A DNA stretch of 64,000 nucleotides from an uncultured Lachnospiraceae bacterium (GTDB lineage: Bacteria; Bacillota; Clostridia; Lachnospirales; Lachnospiraceae), in assembly GCA_946414885.1 (NCBI GenBank), contig CAMKQH010000010.1:1-64000 (forward strand). Reading direction: 5' to 3'. The notes beneath the pieces are model-generated. The model did not search any database. It had not been told where the DNA came from and saw only the letters and a list, made by a program, of their open reading frames with translations. This document shows positions 41,548-50,147 of this stretch, one piece after another. The translations under genes were made by a program, and so were the position numbers. Each line of letters opens with the position of its first letter. The stretch's first letter is position 1.

Positions 41548-41670
41548 GTCCCGCCCTCCGATTCCATACTGTGACGATCGCTTTTCCCGTCGTCACGTCT
41601 AAACTTATGAATCGCAGGCCGGTTTTATGCCCAACTTGCTAATATTCCAAAAATGTCTTTGAATGCTTCG

Positions 41671-43830
41671 TTAGGACTTGCTCATCCACTCTTTCGCCCT
41701 CGCCGCCAGCCACTCCCTTTCATTTCGTGAAGGCTCTTCCAGAACCTCCTCCAAAAGGGCCTGCAGGCAGGCTCCCATCTCTGGCCCGGGCTTTAATCCC
41801 ATGGCGATCAGATCCTTGCCGTCAATGGCAAGATCCTTTAAGGACACGCATTGGCGCTCTTCCATGACCTTTTCGTAAATCTCCTGCCAAAGCTGGATCC
41901 TCGCAAGCTTTTCCTCTCGCATGTAATCGCTCTGAGCAAGCACGTCGCCGCGCCAAACCTCGAAGATCCGCGGGAATGCCTCCTCGCCGATGCGGTTGAT
42001 CGCCCGCCGTACGCTCCGGAATCCAGGCTCCTCCTCATTTCCGTAATCATGATATTTGACTAGCTTGCAGACCATGCGGATCGTGTCATTGTCAAACTTC
42101 AGCCGCCGCAGGATCTCTTCCGCCATCTTTTCGCCCACCCCGGGATGACCGTAAAAATGCGTCGTTCCATCCTCGTCCAAAGTTATGCACTTCGGCTTTC
42201 CAATGTCGTGAAAAAGCATGGTCAGACGCAGGATTTTATCATCTGACACTTGTGTCATGGAAACAAGCGTATGCTCGCCCACGTTATAACAGTGATGCAG
42301 GTGCTTTTGGGGTGTCTCCATGCAAACGTCAAACTCCGGAAGCACGATCTTCGTGATCCCCGTCTCATAAGCGATCCGAAGGTATTCCGGATGCCCGGAC
42401 TTCAAGAGCTTTACCAGTTCCGTCTGTATCCTCTCCGCACTGACGTTGCGAAGCTTGGGGGCCAGCGCACTGATGGCCCGCTTTGTATTTTCCTCAATGT
42501 CGTAGCCCAGCTGCGCGGAAAACCGCACTGCACGCATGATCCGCAGCGCATCCTCGCCAAATCTCGCCATCGGATCGCCCACGCAGCGGATGATCCCCTG
42601 TTCCATGTCCTTCAAACCGCCGAAGAGATCCACAAGGCCTTCCTTTGGATTGTACGCCATGGCATTGATGGTAAAATCACGGCGCTTCAGATCTTCTTCT
42701 AGGCTGGGGGTAAAGATCACCTCACTGGGATGCCGGCTGTCCTCATACTTTCCGTCAATCCGGTACGTCGTGACCTCATAGCCCTCCCTGTCGATCATGA
42801 CCGTCACCGTTCCGTGCTGGATCCCCGTGTCGATGGTCCTCCTAAACAGCGCCTTCACTTCCTCAGGCCTCGTCGAAGTCGTGACGTCCCAATCCTGCGG
42901 CTCCCGTCCCAGGATCGAATCCCGGACGCATCCGCCCACCACGTAAGCCTCGAATCCTGCCTCACGCAGGGTTTCCAGCACCTGCTTCGCGCCTTCGGGA
43001 ACGTCGATGGTTACGCTGGGGATAAATTTTTCGATGACCTCCACAAGACCGTCTTCGTCGTTGGTTCCCGTGACGTAATCCGCAGCCTCCTTCACTTCCG
43101 GCTTCGCATTTCCCATCGCCACGCCGACTCCGGCATACTTGATCATCGAAACGTCATTAAACCCGTCGCCGCAACAGATCGCATTCTCTCTCGTCATGCC
43201 AAGGCTTTCCAACATGTGATCCAGCGACGTCGCCTTATCCACGTTTTCCGGCATGATCTCGATGAAAAAAGCCTCTGAGCGATATACGCTGGCGATTCCC
43301 TGATAGCTTTCCCGAAGCTGCCGTTCATATTCCAGAGCCACGTCCGGCGGCGCCGTCAGAAGACATTTATTAATGTCAAAGTCCACAAACTCAAGGAAAT
43401 TCTCCACCACGCGGATCGGAAGCCCATTGATCCTGGCCTCCAGCCTAACGTACTCGTCAGGATCGAAAGCGGAGATCACTTGGTCGCCCAAATACGTGAT
43501 CAGCCCGCAGCCATGCTCCTTCGCAAAATGATACAAGCTCGGCAGCACGCTGAGCGAAAGCAGCCTTTGATATACGATCTCGCCGCTCCGGCATTCCACG
43601 ATCCGTCCGCCGTTAAAGGACAGAAGGTATCCGCCGTATTTCTCCAACTCAAGCTCCTGCTCATAGCGCCGCATGCCTGGCGTAGGCCGCCCGGAAGCCA
43701 GAATCACCTTATGTCCCCTCTTTAGGATCTCCTGGATTCCCGCCTTCGTCGCGGGCGTGATCTGTTTTTCCGAATTTGTCAGGGTGCCGTCTATGTCCAG
43801 CACCAACACCTTTTCTTCATAATGATTCAT
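41671..43830 (-). CDS. cca: Fusion of Cof-type HAD phosphatase and CCA-adding tRNA nucleotidyltransferase
   Basis: The 719-aa product has two enzymes in one frame. Residues about 1-265 form a Cof-type HAD phosphatase (VLDIDGTLTNSEKQITPATK, ILASGRPT, CCGDGFNDVSMIKYAGVGVA). Residues about 280-719 form a class II CCA-adding enzyme: VVGGCVRDSILGREPQDWDV (GGxVRD and DxD), RRDFTINAMAYNP, GEDALRIMRAVRFSAQLGYD, then an HD-type region (LFHDIGKPKC). There is no frameshift at the junction. The tRNA genes here lack CCA, so this activity is essential. The HAD substrate is unknown. The start at 43830 (AAGGG upstream) is preferred over 43875. Confidence 0.9.
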   Translation of the reverse strand: MNHYEEKVLVLDIDGTLTNSEKQITPATKAGIQEILKRGHKVILASGRPTPGMRRYEQELELEKYGGYLLSFNGGRIVECRSGEIVYQRLLSLSVLPSLYHFAKEHGCGLITYLGDQVISAFDPDEYVRLEARINGLPIRVVENFLEFVDFDINKCLLTAPPDVALEYERQLRESYQGIASVYRSEAFFIEIMPENVDKATSLDHMLESLGMTRENAICCGDGFNDVSMIKYAGVGVAMGNAKPEVKEAADYVTGTNDEDGLVEVIEKFIPSVTIDVPEGAKQVLETLREAGFEAYVVGGCVRDSILGREPQDWDVTTSTRPEEVKALFRRTIDTGIQHGTVTVMIDREGYEVTTYRIDGKYEDSRHPSEVIFTPSLEEDLKRRDFTINAMAYNPKEGLVDLFGGLKDMEQGIIRCVGDPMARFGEDALRIMRAVRFSAQLGYDIEENTKRAISALAPKLRNVSAERIQTELVKLLKSGHPEYLRIAYETGITKIVLPEFDVCMETPQKHLHHCYNVGEHTLVSMTQVSDDKILRLTMLFHDIGKPKCITLDEDGTTHFYGHPGVGEKMAEEILRRLKFDNDTIRMVCKLVKYHDYGNEEEPGFRSVRRAINRIGEEAFPRIFEVWRGDVLAQSDYMREEKLARIQLWQEIYEKVMEERQCVSLKDLAIDGKDLIAMGLKPGPEMGACLQALLEEVLEEPSRNEREWLAARAKEWMSKS

Positions 43831-43850
43831 GCATTTTCCCTTTATCAAAG

Positions 43851-43895
43851 AAGGACGCAGCCTCGCCAGAAACACGTCTGGAATTCTGCGTCCTT
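43851..43895. terminator. Hairpin between the foldase gene and the HAD-CCA gene
   Basis: AAGGACGCAG / CTGCGTCCTT (10 bp) encloses a second hairpin, CCAGA / TCTGG. On the minus strand the stem is followed by CTTTGAT, a poor U-tract; on the plus strand it is followed by GCCTTTTTG. It may be a partial terminator for the foldase gene. Confidence 0.55.
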
Positions 43896-43941
43896 GCCTT
43901 TTTGTCCTACTTGATTCCTTTGCCTGATCAGCCGCGCCGTC

Positions 43942-45528
43942 TTATTCGGCAGAACCCTCCGCACTACTTTCTTCCGCGGTGCTTTCTGCTGCTGAACTCT
44001 CTTCCGCTGCCTTCTTCTCTGCCTCAAGCACCAAATAATTGAGGTTCTTGTCAGGATCCGATACCTGGCAGGTTTCCTTCAGCGCCGTTACGTAGTCATT
44101 AACCGCGGTAGAACGCAGATCGCTTTTAATCGTGTTATACCAAACGGGATGATTCTCTCCAACGTAATAGATCACAAAGCTTGCTGCAGCTTCCTCGGAA
44201 ATGACTTCACAATCTCCGGCCTTACGCTCATCCGCAAAAAGCCACTCATGCATTTTTTCCGTGAGCTCTTCTTCCTTCGAAACCGCTTCCAGCAATCCGT
44301 CTTCTGCAACGGTGCTTTCTACGTATTTTCCGTTACAAAGCTCAATGAAATATTCCTCAGTCGCACCGCCATTTTTCCACTCGTCGTACATTTCGCGGGC
44401 CTTTTCCTCAGTGTCGGCCACAAGGACGCGCATGTCCTTCGTGGGCGTTTCGTCAAGATATCTCTTTGTAAACTGAACGCAATATACCCTGTTTGAGGTC
44501 TCATCCTCCAAAACGGTAACGTCGCCGCTCTTTCTTCCATCTTCAAATAACCAGTCGCGAATGACGTCATTTGTGGAAGCATAGCTGATACCCATAACTT
44601 CCTCTCCGTCGGTAGCAATGGTGCTCTTTGCAGCCTCAGCCAGTTCTTTTGCGTCCTCCATGGCCTTTTTCTTCTCAGCCTCGGAAGGAACGTATGCCGT
44701 CTCCTCTTCGCTGTCGTCAGCCGTCTCCGTCTCAGAAGCAGGATCCGCAAGGTCCGTAGGAGCCGTGGGAAGCACTGCGTCAAACTGCTTGATGCGATAA
44801 TCCACGGAATCATAATCCTTTGATTCCTCATTATACTTCGCCTGAATCTCCTCCGCACCGGGAGTCATGTCTTCAGAGAGCTTTTTATAATATGCGTTGA
44901 CAAACAGGTTCTCCTCCAGAAAAGGCTTGACCCTGCTTTCGGTTGCATAAGGTCCGTAGCATTCCTGAAGGAACTTTTTGTAAGAAACGCCGGCTTCTTT
45001 GGCAAGTCTCTTGTTTTGCTCCACAATGTTCTTGTATTCTTCCGTCAGGTCCTTCGTAAATCCCTTTGCCTGGGCATCTGCCTTCAGCGCCTTGTTCGTG
45101 CGCAGGGAATCAACCGTCGACTCTTCAAAATAATCCTTCCAGGAGATGGAGGAATCACCGTAATACGGCTGTTCGGCAAAATCTTGGTCGGGATTAAGGC
45201 CGATCCAGCTTAAGTAACTTGAATAGTTGTTAACGTAGTTATTTACCACGTTGTTGTAAACAAAGTCAAATTCCACCTTGGTCACGTTTTCATTTCCGAT
45301 CGTAACGTAGGTCTTATGAAGGGAAATATACGTACGGATGGGGAAGGAAAGCACCAAGCAAGCCAGTGCCACCAAAACGACAATGCCAACAACCGTTGAA
45401 ATGTCTTTCGCCCGCTTTTCCTTTCTTTTTTCCTCCGCTCTTTTTTGCATTTTCAGATCATATTTGGTCATGACCTTCTCCGCCTTTTCCTCCGTGGCGG
45501 CAGCGTTCTTTTTTTCTTCCTTAGACAT
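43942..45528 (-). CDS. PrsA/SurA-like membrane-anchored foldase
   Basis: The 528-aa product has a basic cytosolic N-terminus, a membrane helix (STVVGIVVLVALACLVLSFP) and a SurA-N-like helical region (VTKVEFDFVYNNVVNNYVNN, RLAKEAGVSYKKFLQECYGP). Two parvulin-like segments follow (KDMRVLVADTEEKAREMYDE, EKMHEWLFADERKAGDCEVI) and an acidic Ser/Ala/Glu tail. It probably helps fold exported proteins. No lipobox is present, so it is anchored by its helix. The start at 45528 has GGAAGGAG 11 nt upstream; the frame begins at 45594. Confidence 0.7.
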   Translation of the reverse strand: MSKEEKKNAAATEEKAEKVMTKYDLKMQKRAEEKRKEKRAKDISTVVGIVVLVALACLVLSFPIRTYISLHKTYVTIGNENVTKVEFDFVYNNVVNNYVNNYSSYLSWIGLNPDQDFAEQPYYGDSSISWKDYFEESTVDSLRTNKALKADAQAKGFTKDLTEEYKNIVEQNKRLAKEAGVSYKKFLQECYGPYATESRVKPFLEENLFVNAYYKKLSEDMTPGAEEIQAKYNEESKDYDSVDYRIKQFDAVLPTAPTDLADPASETETADDSEEETAYVPSEAEKKKAMEDAKELAEAAKSTIATDGEEVMGISYASTNDVIRDWLFEDGRKSGDVTVLEDETSNRVYCVQFTKRYLDETPTKDMRVLVADTEEKAREMYDEWKNGGATEEYFIELCNGKYVESTVAEDGLLEAVSKEEELTEKMHEWLFADERKAGDCEVISEEAAASFVIYYVGENHPVWYNTIKSDLRSTAVNDYVTALKETCQVSDPDKNLNYLVLEAEKKAAEESSAAESTAEESSAEGSAE

Positions 45529-45592
45529 GATAAAAATGTCTCCTTCCTTAGATGGTAAATCCCAGAATAAAAACATTCTATCCCATTCCATC

Positions 45593-45640
45593 AAAAAAAT
45601 AAAGCCCTTTCACGTAAATTTCACGCTGAAAAGGGCTTTT
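45593..45640 (-). terminator. Terminator of leuA
   Basis: On the minus strand AAAAGCCCTTT pairs with AAGGGCTTTA around an inner GTGAAATTTACGTGA hairpin and TTTTTTT follows, 17 nt after the leuA stop. Confidence 0.88.
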
Positions 45641-45656
45641 TGCTGAAAATCCTAAG

Positions 45657-47657
45657 TTATCTCTGCTTTTTGAACTGTAGCGGGGTCACGCCGTATGCCT
45701 TTTTGAACAGACGGTTAAAGTGCTCCACGTTCTCGTATCCAACGGTCTCGGACACGCTCTCCACGGTCTGGTCGGACTCTTTTAAGAGGACGCGGGCCTT
45801 CTTCATGCGCTGCTCGCGAACCACGTCCTGGAAGGTCATGCCCGTCTTCTCCTTGATAAATTTGGAGAGATAGGGGCCAGAGAGATGGCAGTACTCGGAA
45901 AGGCTCTCTAACGTTACGTCCGCATAATGCTTCTGTACGTAGCTGATGATCTCAACGGTTCTCTCGTCGCGTCCCTGGGTGATATGCTGCTCTGCCGTCA
46001 GTTTGTTGGCTGCGGAAACCAGTGCGGCGATGGATGCCTTGATGATGTCCTCGTCAACGCCGACGCCCCAGTAGAACTTGCCCTCGGAAAGGATGCCAAC
46101 GTAAGCGGCCGCCTTGGAGGAAGATCCCTTGGAGATCGCGTGCTCCTCATAAACGGAGAGCTCGTAGGTAATGCCAAAATAAGTCTTGATCGCATTGCTC
46201 ACGGCGTCGAGACGGCCGTTACCGCCAGTCTTGATCACGCGCTTGCCGCTTGCCTGCTCAATGGTCACGTCAGCCTGAATGCCGTTTTCCTGCTTGAAAT
46301 GGCACTCCGGAATGTTAAATACGTTTCTGGGCTGGATATAGGTCTCCTCGAAGATGCGGTAAATCTCCTTCGGAGGAAGCTCCTGATGCCTTCTGTCGGA
46401 AACGCCCTTGATAAGGTAACCAACCTCCTCGCGCATCGCCAGAGGCAGGGAGAAGCCAAACTGCTGCTTTAAAACGAATGCCACGCCGCCCTTACCGGAT
46501 ACGGAATTGATGCGGATGACGTCGGACTCGTACTCGCGGCCAAGGTCGGTGGGATCGATGGGAAGGTAAGGAACGTCCCAGCGCTTGCCGCTCTTGCCGT
46601 CCTGTCTCCACTGCATGCCCTTGCTGATGGCATCCTGATGGGATCCGGAGAAGGCCGTAAACACAAGATCTCCGGCATAAGGCGTTCTCTCATGCACCTT
46701 CATGTTGGTGAATTTCTCATATTTCGCGCGTACGTCCATAATGTGGGAGAAGTCAAGCTTACTGTCCACGCCGTGGGTCATCATGTTCATGGCAAGAGTC
46801 ACAATGTCCACGTTACCGGTTCTCTCACCGTTTCCAAACAGGGTTCCCTCCACGCGGTCCGCGCCGGCAAGCACGCCAAACTCTGCATCGGAAATGCCCG
46901 TGCCGCGGTCATTGTGGGGATGTACGCTGAGGACAACGCCGTCCCTGTACTTTAAGTTCTTGTGCATGTACTCGATCTGGCAAGCGAAAACGTGAGGCAT
47001 TGCCACCTGTACGGTTGAAGGCAGGTTGATGATCGCCTTATTCTCCTTGGTCGGCTTCCATACGTCAAGCACGGCATTGCAGACATCCAGCGCAAAGTCC
47101 ACTTCCGTCTGGGAAAAGCTCTCAGGGCTGTACTCGAAGGTGAAGTTACCCTCGGTCTCGTCCGCCAGCTTCTTTAAGAGCTTAGCGCCGTCCACCGCGA
47201 TCTTCGTGATCTCTTCCTTGCTCTTTTTGAAAACCTGCTCACGCTGTTCCACGGAGGTGGAATTGTAAAGGTGAACCACTGCGTGAGGCGCACCCTTTAC
47301 GCAATCGAAGGTCTTCTTGATGATGTGCTCTCTCGCCTGGGTCAGCACCTGGATCGTCACGTCGTCGGGGATCATGTCACGCTCGATCAACGCGCGGATG
47401 AAATTGTATTCAGTATCGGAGGATGCAGGAAATCCAACCTCGATCTCCTTAAAGCCAACGTCCACCAAAATCTTGAAAAATTCCAGCTTGCTCTCAAGGT
47501 CCATGGGCTCGATCAGCGCCTGGTTACCGTCGCGCAGGTCCACGCTGCACCAGATGGGCGCCTTCGTGATGCACTCCTTCTTTACCCAGTCATAGGTCAT
47601 CTTCGGGGGTAAATGATAGCTCTTCTGATATTTTTGCTTGATTTCTTTCTCGGTCAT
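45657..47657 (-). CDS. leuA: 2-isopropylmalate synthase fused to a C-terminal AraC-type HTH domain
   Basis: The 666-aa product carries a full LeuA: catalytic TIM barrel (IWCSVDLRDGNQALIEPMDL; metal site VLSVHPHNDRGTGISDAEFG), then the LeuA dimer/regulatory domain (IEQASGKRVIKTGGNGRLDA VSNAIKTYFG). It condenses acetyl-CoA and 2-ketoisovalerate in leucine synthesis. From about residue 565 an AraC/XylS DNA-binding domain follows in the same frame, with both HTH units: LESLSEYCHLSGPYLSKFIK and VESVSETVGYENVEHFNRLF KKAYGVTPLQF. This fusion is unusual. No frameshift or second start explains it. A promoter and a 12-bp direct repeat lie upstream. The start at 47657 has GGAGG upstream. Confidence 0.93.
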   Translation of the reverse strand: MTEKEIKQKYQKSYHLPPKMTYDWVKKECITKAPIWCSVDLRDGNQALIEPMDLESKLEFFKILVDVGFKEIEVGFPASSDTEYNFIRALIERDMIPDDVTIQVLTQAREHIIKKTFDCVKGAPHAVVHLYNSTSVEQREQVFKKSKEEITKIAVDGAKLLKKLADETEGNFTFEYSPESFSQTEVDFALDVCNAVLDVWKPTKENKAIINLPSTVQVAMPHVFACQIEYMHKNLKYRDGVVLSVHPHNDRGTGISDAEFGVLAGADRVEGTLFGNGERTGNVDIVTLAMNMMTHGVDSKLDFSHIMDVRAKYEKFTNMKVHERTPYAGDLVFTAFSGSHQDAISKGMQWRQDGKSGKRWDVPYLPIDPTDLGREYESDVIRINSVSGKGGVAFVLKQQFGFSLPLAMREEVGYLIKGVSDRRHQELPPKEIYRIFEETYIQPRNVFNIPECHFKQENGIQADVTIEQASGKRVIKTGGNGRLDAVSNAIKTYFGITYELSVYEEHAISKGSSSKAAAYVGILSEGKFYWGVGVDEDIIKASIAALVSAANKLTAEQHITQGRDERTVEIISYVQKHYADVTLESLSEYCHLSGPYLSKFIKEKTGMTFQDVVREQRMKKARVLLKESDQTVESVSETVGYENVEHFNRLFKKAYGVTPLQFKKQR

Positions 47658-47696
47658 GACTATTTCCTCCATTAGCGTCGTTCTAAAGTGATTCCT

Positions 47697-47725
47697 ATCA
47701 TACTACCTTTCTTGGTCATAAACAA
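47697..47725 (-). promoter_or_regulatory. Promoter of leuA
   Basis: TTGTTT (47720-47725) and TATGAT (47697-47702) are 17 bp apart on the minus strand. The -35 is weak, as expected for an activated promoter. Confidence 0.65.
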
Positions 47726-47733
47726 GTGGTAAA

Positions 47734-47757
47734 TTTAATCTATTTCTTGATCTATTT
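47734..47757 (-). promoter_or_regulatory. Tandem 12-bp direct repeat next to the leuA -35 box
   Basis: TTTAATCTATTT and CTTGATCTATTT are adjacent, head to tail, 10/12 identical, and begin 8 bp upstream of the -35. AraC-type activators commonly bind such direct repeats here. No T-box or other leader was seen in the 47658-47975 gap. Confidence 0.5.
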
Positions 47758-47924
47758 TAACATAATTTTCATCTGGCTCTTTACGCGATGTATAAATTTG
47801 TCCATTAGTTATCGCATTTTTGCTTCATATCGCTCATAATCAAGTCGAAATTTCATAAAATTATCAAATTCAAAATCCATACTATATTTAATCTTATTTT
47901 TGTTTATTTAGATTTCTATAAATA

Positions 47925-47953
47925 TAAAAAAGGGACAATCCCCGTTGTCCCTT
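47925..47953 (-). terminator. Terminator of serine acetyltransferase gene
   Basis: AAAGGGACAA and TTGTCCCTTT pair around CGGGGA, followed on the minus strand by TTTATATT, 22 nt after the stop. Confidence 0.9.
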
Positions 47954-47975
47954 TCTCATGATTTTTCCTGATTCC

Positions 47976-48932
47976 TTAAATAATATAATACCAGGCATCG
48001 CCCTGTGACAATTCCTCGCTCTTGCGGGTGCTGTCGGATTGGTATTCCATCTCAAGGTTCTTCATGCTGACTCTCGTGTTGGCCTCGATGGAGCGGGTGA
48101 TGAAGGTATTGCCTCCGATCACGGCATTCTCGCCGATCACCGTGTCGCCGCCAAGAATGGACGCGCCCGCATAGATCGTGACGTTGTCGCAGATGGTCGG
48201 ATGTCTCTTCTTTCCGGAAAGCTTCTGGCCGCCTCTCGTGGAGAGTGCACCGATGGTAACGCCCTGATAGATCTTCACGTTGTTGCCGATGATGGAGGTC
48301 TCGCCGACCACGATGCCGGTTCCGTGATCGATAAAGAAAAACTTTCCGATGGTTGCGCCGGGATGAATGTCAATTCCCGTCTTGGAGTGTGCCCACTCGG
48401 TCATCAGTCGGGGAAGCACGGGAACCTGCTCCACATAAAGCTCATGAGCGAGACGATACACCGTGATCGCCATGAGTCCGGGGTATGCCAGGATGATCTC
48501 CTCAAAGCAACCTGCCGCCGGATCCCCGTCATACGTTGCAAGAAGATCCGTCTCAATATAATCGCGGATCGTGGGAATCCTGTCAAAGAATGCCTTACAG
48601 ATGCGATAGCTCTCCTTCTTACGCTCCTCCTCCGTATAGGCACCGCGCTTGGTCCCGTAATCCAATGCAAGAAACACCTGCTTTTCCAGATGATAGAAAA
48701 TGTCCTCGATGGACACCGCAAGGCTGTTCTTCGGGTTATAGGTCTTGTAGGACCTATCACGGAAATAACCGGGGTAAATAATGCCAAACAGATCCTGGAT
48801 CAGGTCATGGACCTCCATCTTGTCCGGCTTGTTAAACATGTTGATCTCATCGATGGTCTTGCCGCCGTCAAAATTCTCAAAAATTTTTTGTACGATCTGA
48901 TCAATCTCATTTTCCTTGATAATATCGTTCAT
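47976..48932 (-). CDS. Serine O-acetyltransferase (EpsC-type)
   Basis: The 318-aa product has the N-terminal helical SATase domain and a left-handed beta-helix with hexapeptide repeats: IDIHPGATIGKFFFIDHGTG, VVGETSIIGNNVKIYQGVTI, ILGGDTVIGENAVIGGNTFI. The active His in FIDHGTG and HPTICDNV are present. It makes O-acetylserine for cysteine synthesis. The extended form (over 300 aa) is the EpsC type common in Firmicutes. The start at 48932 (AAAAGGGG upstream) is preferred over 49019, which lies upstream of the likely transcription start. Confidence 0.92.
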   Translation of the reverse strand: MNDIIKENEIDQIVQKIFENFDGGKTIDEINMFNKPDKMEVHDLIQDLFGIIYPGYFRDRSYKTYNPKNSLAVSIEDIFYHLEKQVFLALDYGTKRGAYTEEERKKESYRICKAFFDRIPTIRDYIETDLLATYDGDPAAGCFEEIILAYPGLMAITVYRLAHELYVEQVPVLPRLMTEWAHSKTGIDIHPGATIGKFFFIDHGTGIVVGETSIIGNNVKIYQGVTIGALSTRGGQKLSGKKRHPTICDNVTIYAGASILGGDTVIGENAVIGGNTFITRSIEANTRVSMKNLEMEYQSDSTRKSEELSQGDAWYYII

Positions 48933-49009
48933 GGCTTCCCCTTTTCCGATAGAAAATTGCCTGGGGCAATCCGAGGAAGCTCCAGGCGTATGGTCAATGA
49001 TTTGATTAG

Positions 49010-49038
49010 ATAGTAACATTCAAAACCCACTACGTCAA
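49010..49038 (-). promoter_or_regulatory. Promoter of the serine acetyltransferase gene
   Basis: TTGACG (49033-49038) and TACTAT (49010-49015) are 17 bp apart on the minus strand. The leader of about 70 nt contains a small hairpin (GCCTGG / CCAGGC). Confidence 0.75.
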
Positions 49039-49046
49039 TAGGTTAT

Positions 49047-50039
49047 TCAGCCTTCGGTCACGGGAAGCACTTTCTTTTCGATGAAATCAACCCGGTCAAA
49101 AATCCTTGGCTTGAAGGTGCCGGTCATGCCGACGGTGATCTGCTTTTCCTTGTTTACGTAGATGATATTGCCGCCGTCGCCGATGGCCGCAAAGACACGG
49201 TCATCCTTATGCGGCCGGTACCAAAGGTAGCCGTACTGCATGAAGCCAAACATTTTCCCCAGCTCCACGTGAGAATCCGTCATTCGTTTGATCCACTCCG
49301 CGGAGATCACCTGCTTTTCTCCGGCGCGGCCCTGATTCAGTACCAGGTTGCCAAGCTTTGCAAGGTCCGCCGCGGAGGAGGTGAGGCCCCAGCCAGCGGT
49401 GACGGTTCCCCGGGGATCGTTGTACCACTCCTTTTTGCGAGGGTTCTTGCTCATAAGATAGTCGAACTGATCCTCCTTGGAGCTGTCCCCGTGAGGCGCG
49501 TGTTCCGCGATGCCCGCGGGCGCGAACAGGTACTTATTCGCAAAATCAAGGCAATTCTCCCCGGAAGCATTTTCGATGATGCCGGCAAGGATCTGGATCC
49601 CAAGGGTTGCATACTTAAACTCCCCGGTGATCCCGCCGCGTCCGCCCAGAAAGTCCAGCGCCGCCTTCGTCCAGTCCGCGGACGTGCAGATCTTTGTCCA
49701 AGGCTCACTCTTATATTTATAAGGGGCCGTCATGGTCAATAGGTGCTTTACGGTCACGTCGTAGATCGTCTTTTCCCCGCGCTTTACCTCATACTCCGGG
49801 AAAAAATCAAGGACCTTCTGCTCCTCACTCTTGATAAAGCCCTTGTCGATTGCAATGCCGGCAAGAAGCGCCATGATGCCTTTGGTGACGGATGCCACGT
49901 GCATGGCGTCCTCCGTCTGGAAACCGCGCCAGCAATCCTTGTAGACGGGCACCCCGGCCTTCATCGCGTATATCTGGCAGACGTTGCTCTCATTACCCGT
50001 ACTTTCCGCAACAAATCTATGCAGTTGTTCTTTTGTCAC
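49047..50039 (-). CDS. Serine hydrolase of the beta-lactamase (class C)/penicillin-binding fold
   Basis: The 330-aa product has the SxxK motif in HVASVTKGIMALLAG, a Tyr motif candidate in EFKYATLG and the third motif region IGDGGNIIYVNKE near the end. There is no signal peptide, so it is an intracellular esterase or peptidase-like member rather than a true beta-lactamase. It begins with GTG at 50039, with AAGGAG 10 nt upstream. The substrate is unknown. It stands alone on the minus strand upstream of the serine acetyltransferase promoter. Confidence 0.82.
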   Translation of the reverse strand: MTKEQLHRFVAESTGNESNVCQIYAMKAGVPVYKDCWRGFQTEDAMHVASVTKGIMALLAGIAIDKGFIKSEEQKVLDFFPEYEVKRGEKTIYDVTVKHLLTMTAPYKYKSEPWTKICTSADWTKAALDFLGGRGGITGEFKYATLGIQILAGIIENASGENCLDFANKYLFAPAGIAEHAPHGDSSKEDQFDYLMSKNPRKKEWYNDPRGTVTAGWGLTSSAADLAKLGNLVLNQGRAGEKQVISAEWIKRMTDSHVELGKMFGFMQYGYLWYRPHKDDRVFAAIGDGGNIIYVNKEKQITVGMTGTFKPRIFDRVDFIEKKVLPVTEG

Positions 50040-50147
50040 GCTTGTTTTTCTCCTTCCAAAATGGTTTCTTTTGGACGTCCTAAAACAAGCCTAAGTGAAT
50101 TAAAAATATATTTCAAGTATTTTTTTCTGTTTTTTTTCTACAGTTTT

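Noticed and set aside
47658-47975. T-box or leucine attenuator before leuA
   Set aside because: No T-box motif (such as TGGNACCGCG), leucine-rich leader peptide or terminator lies between the promoter and leuA. The leader is only about 35 nt.
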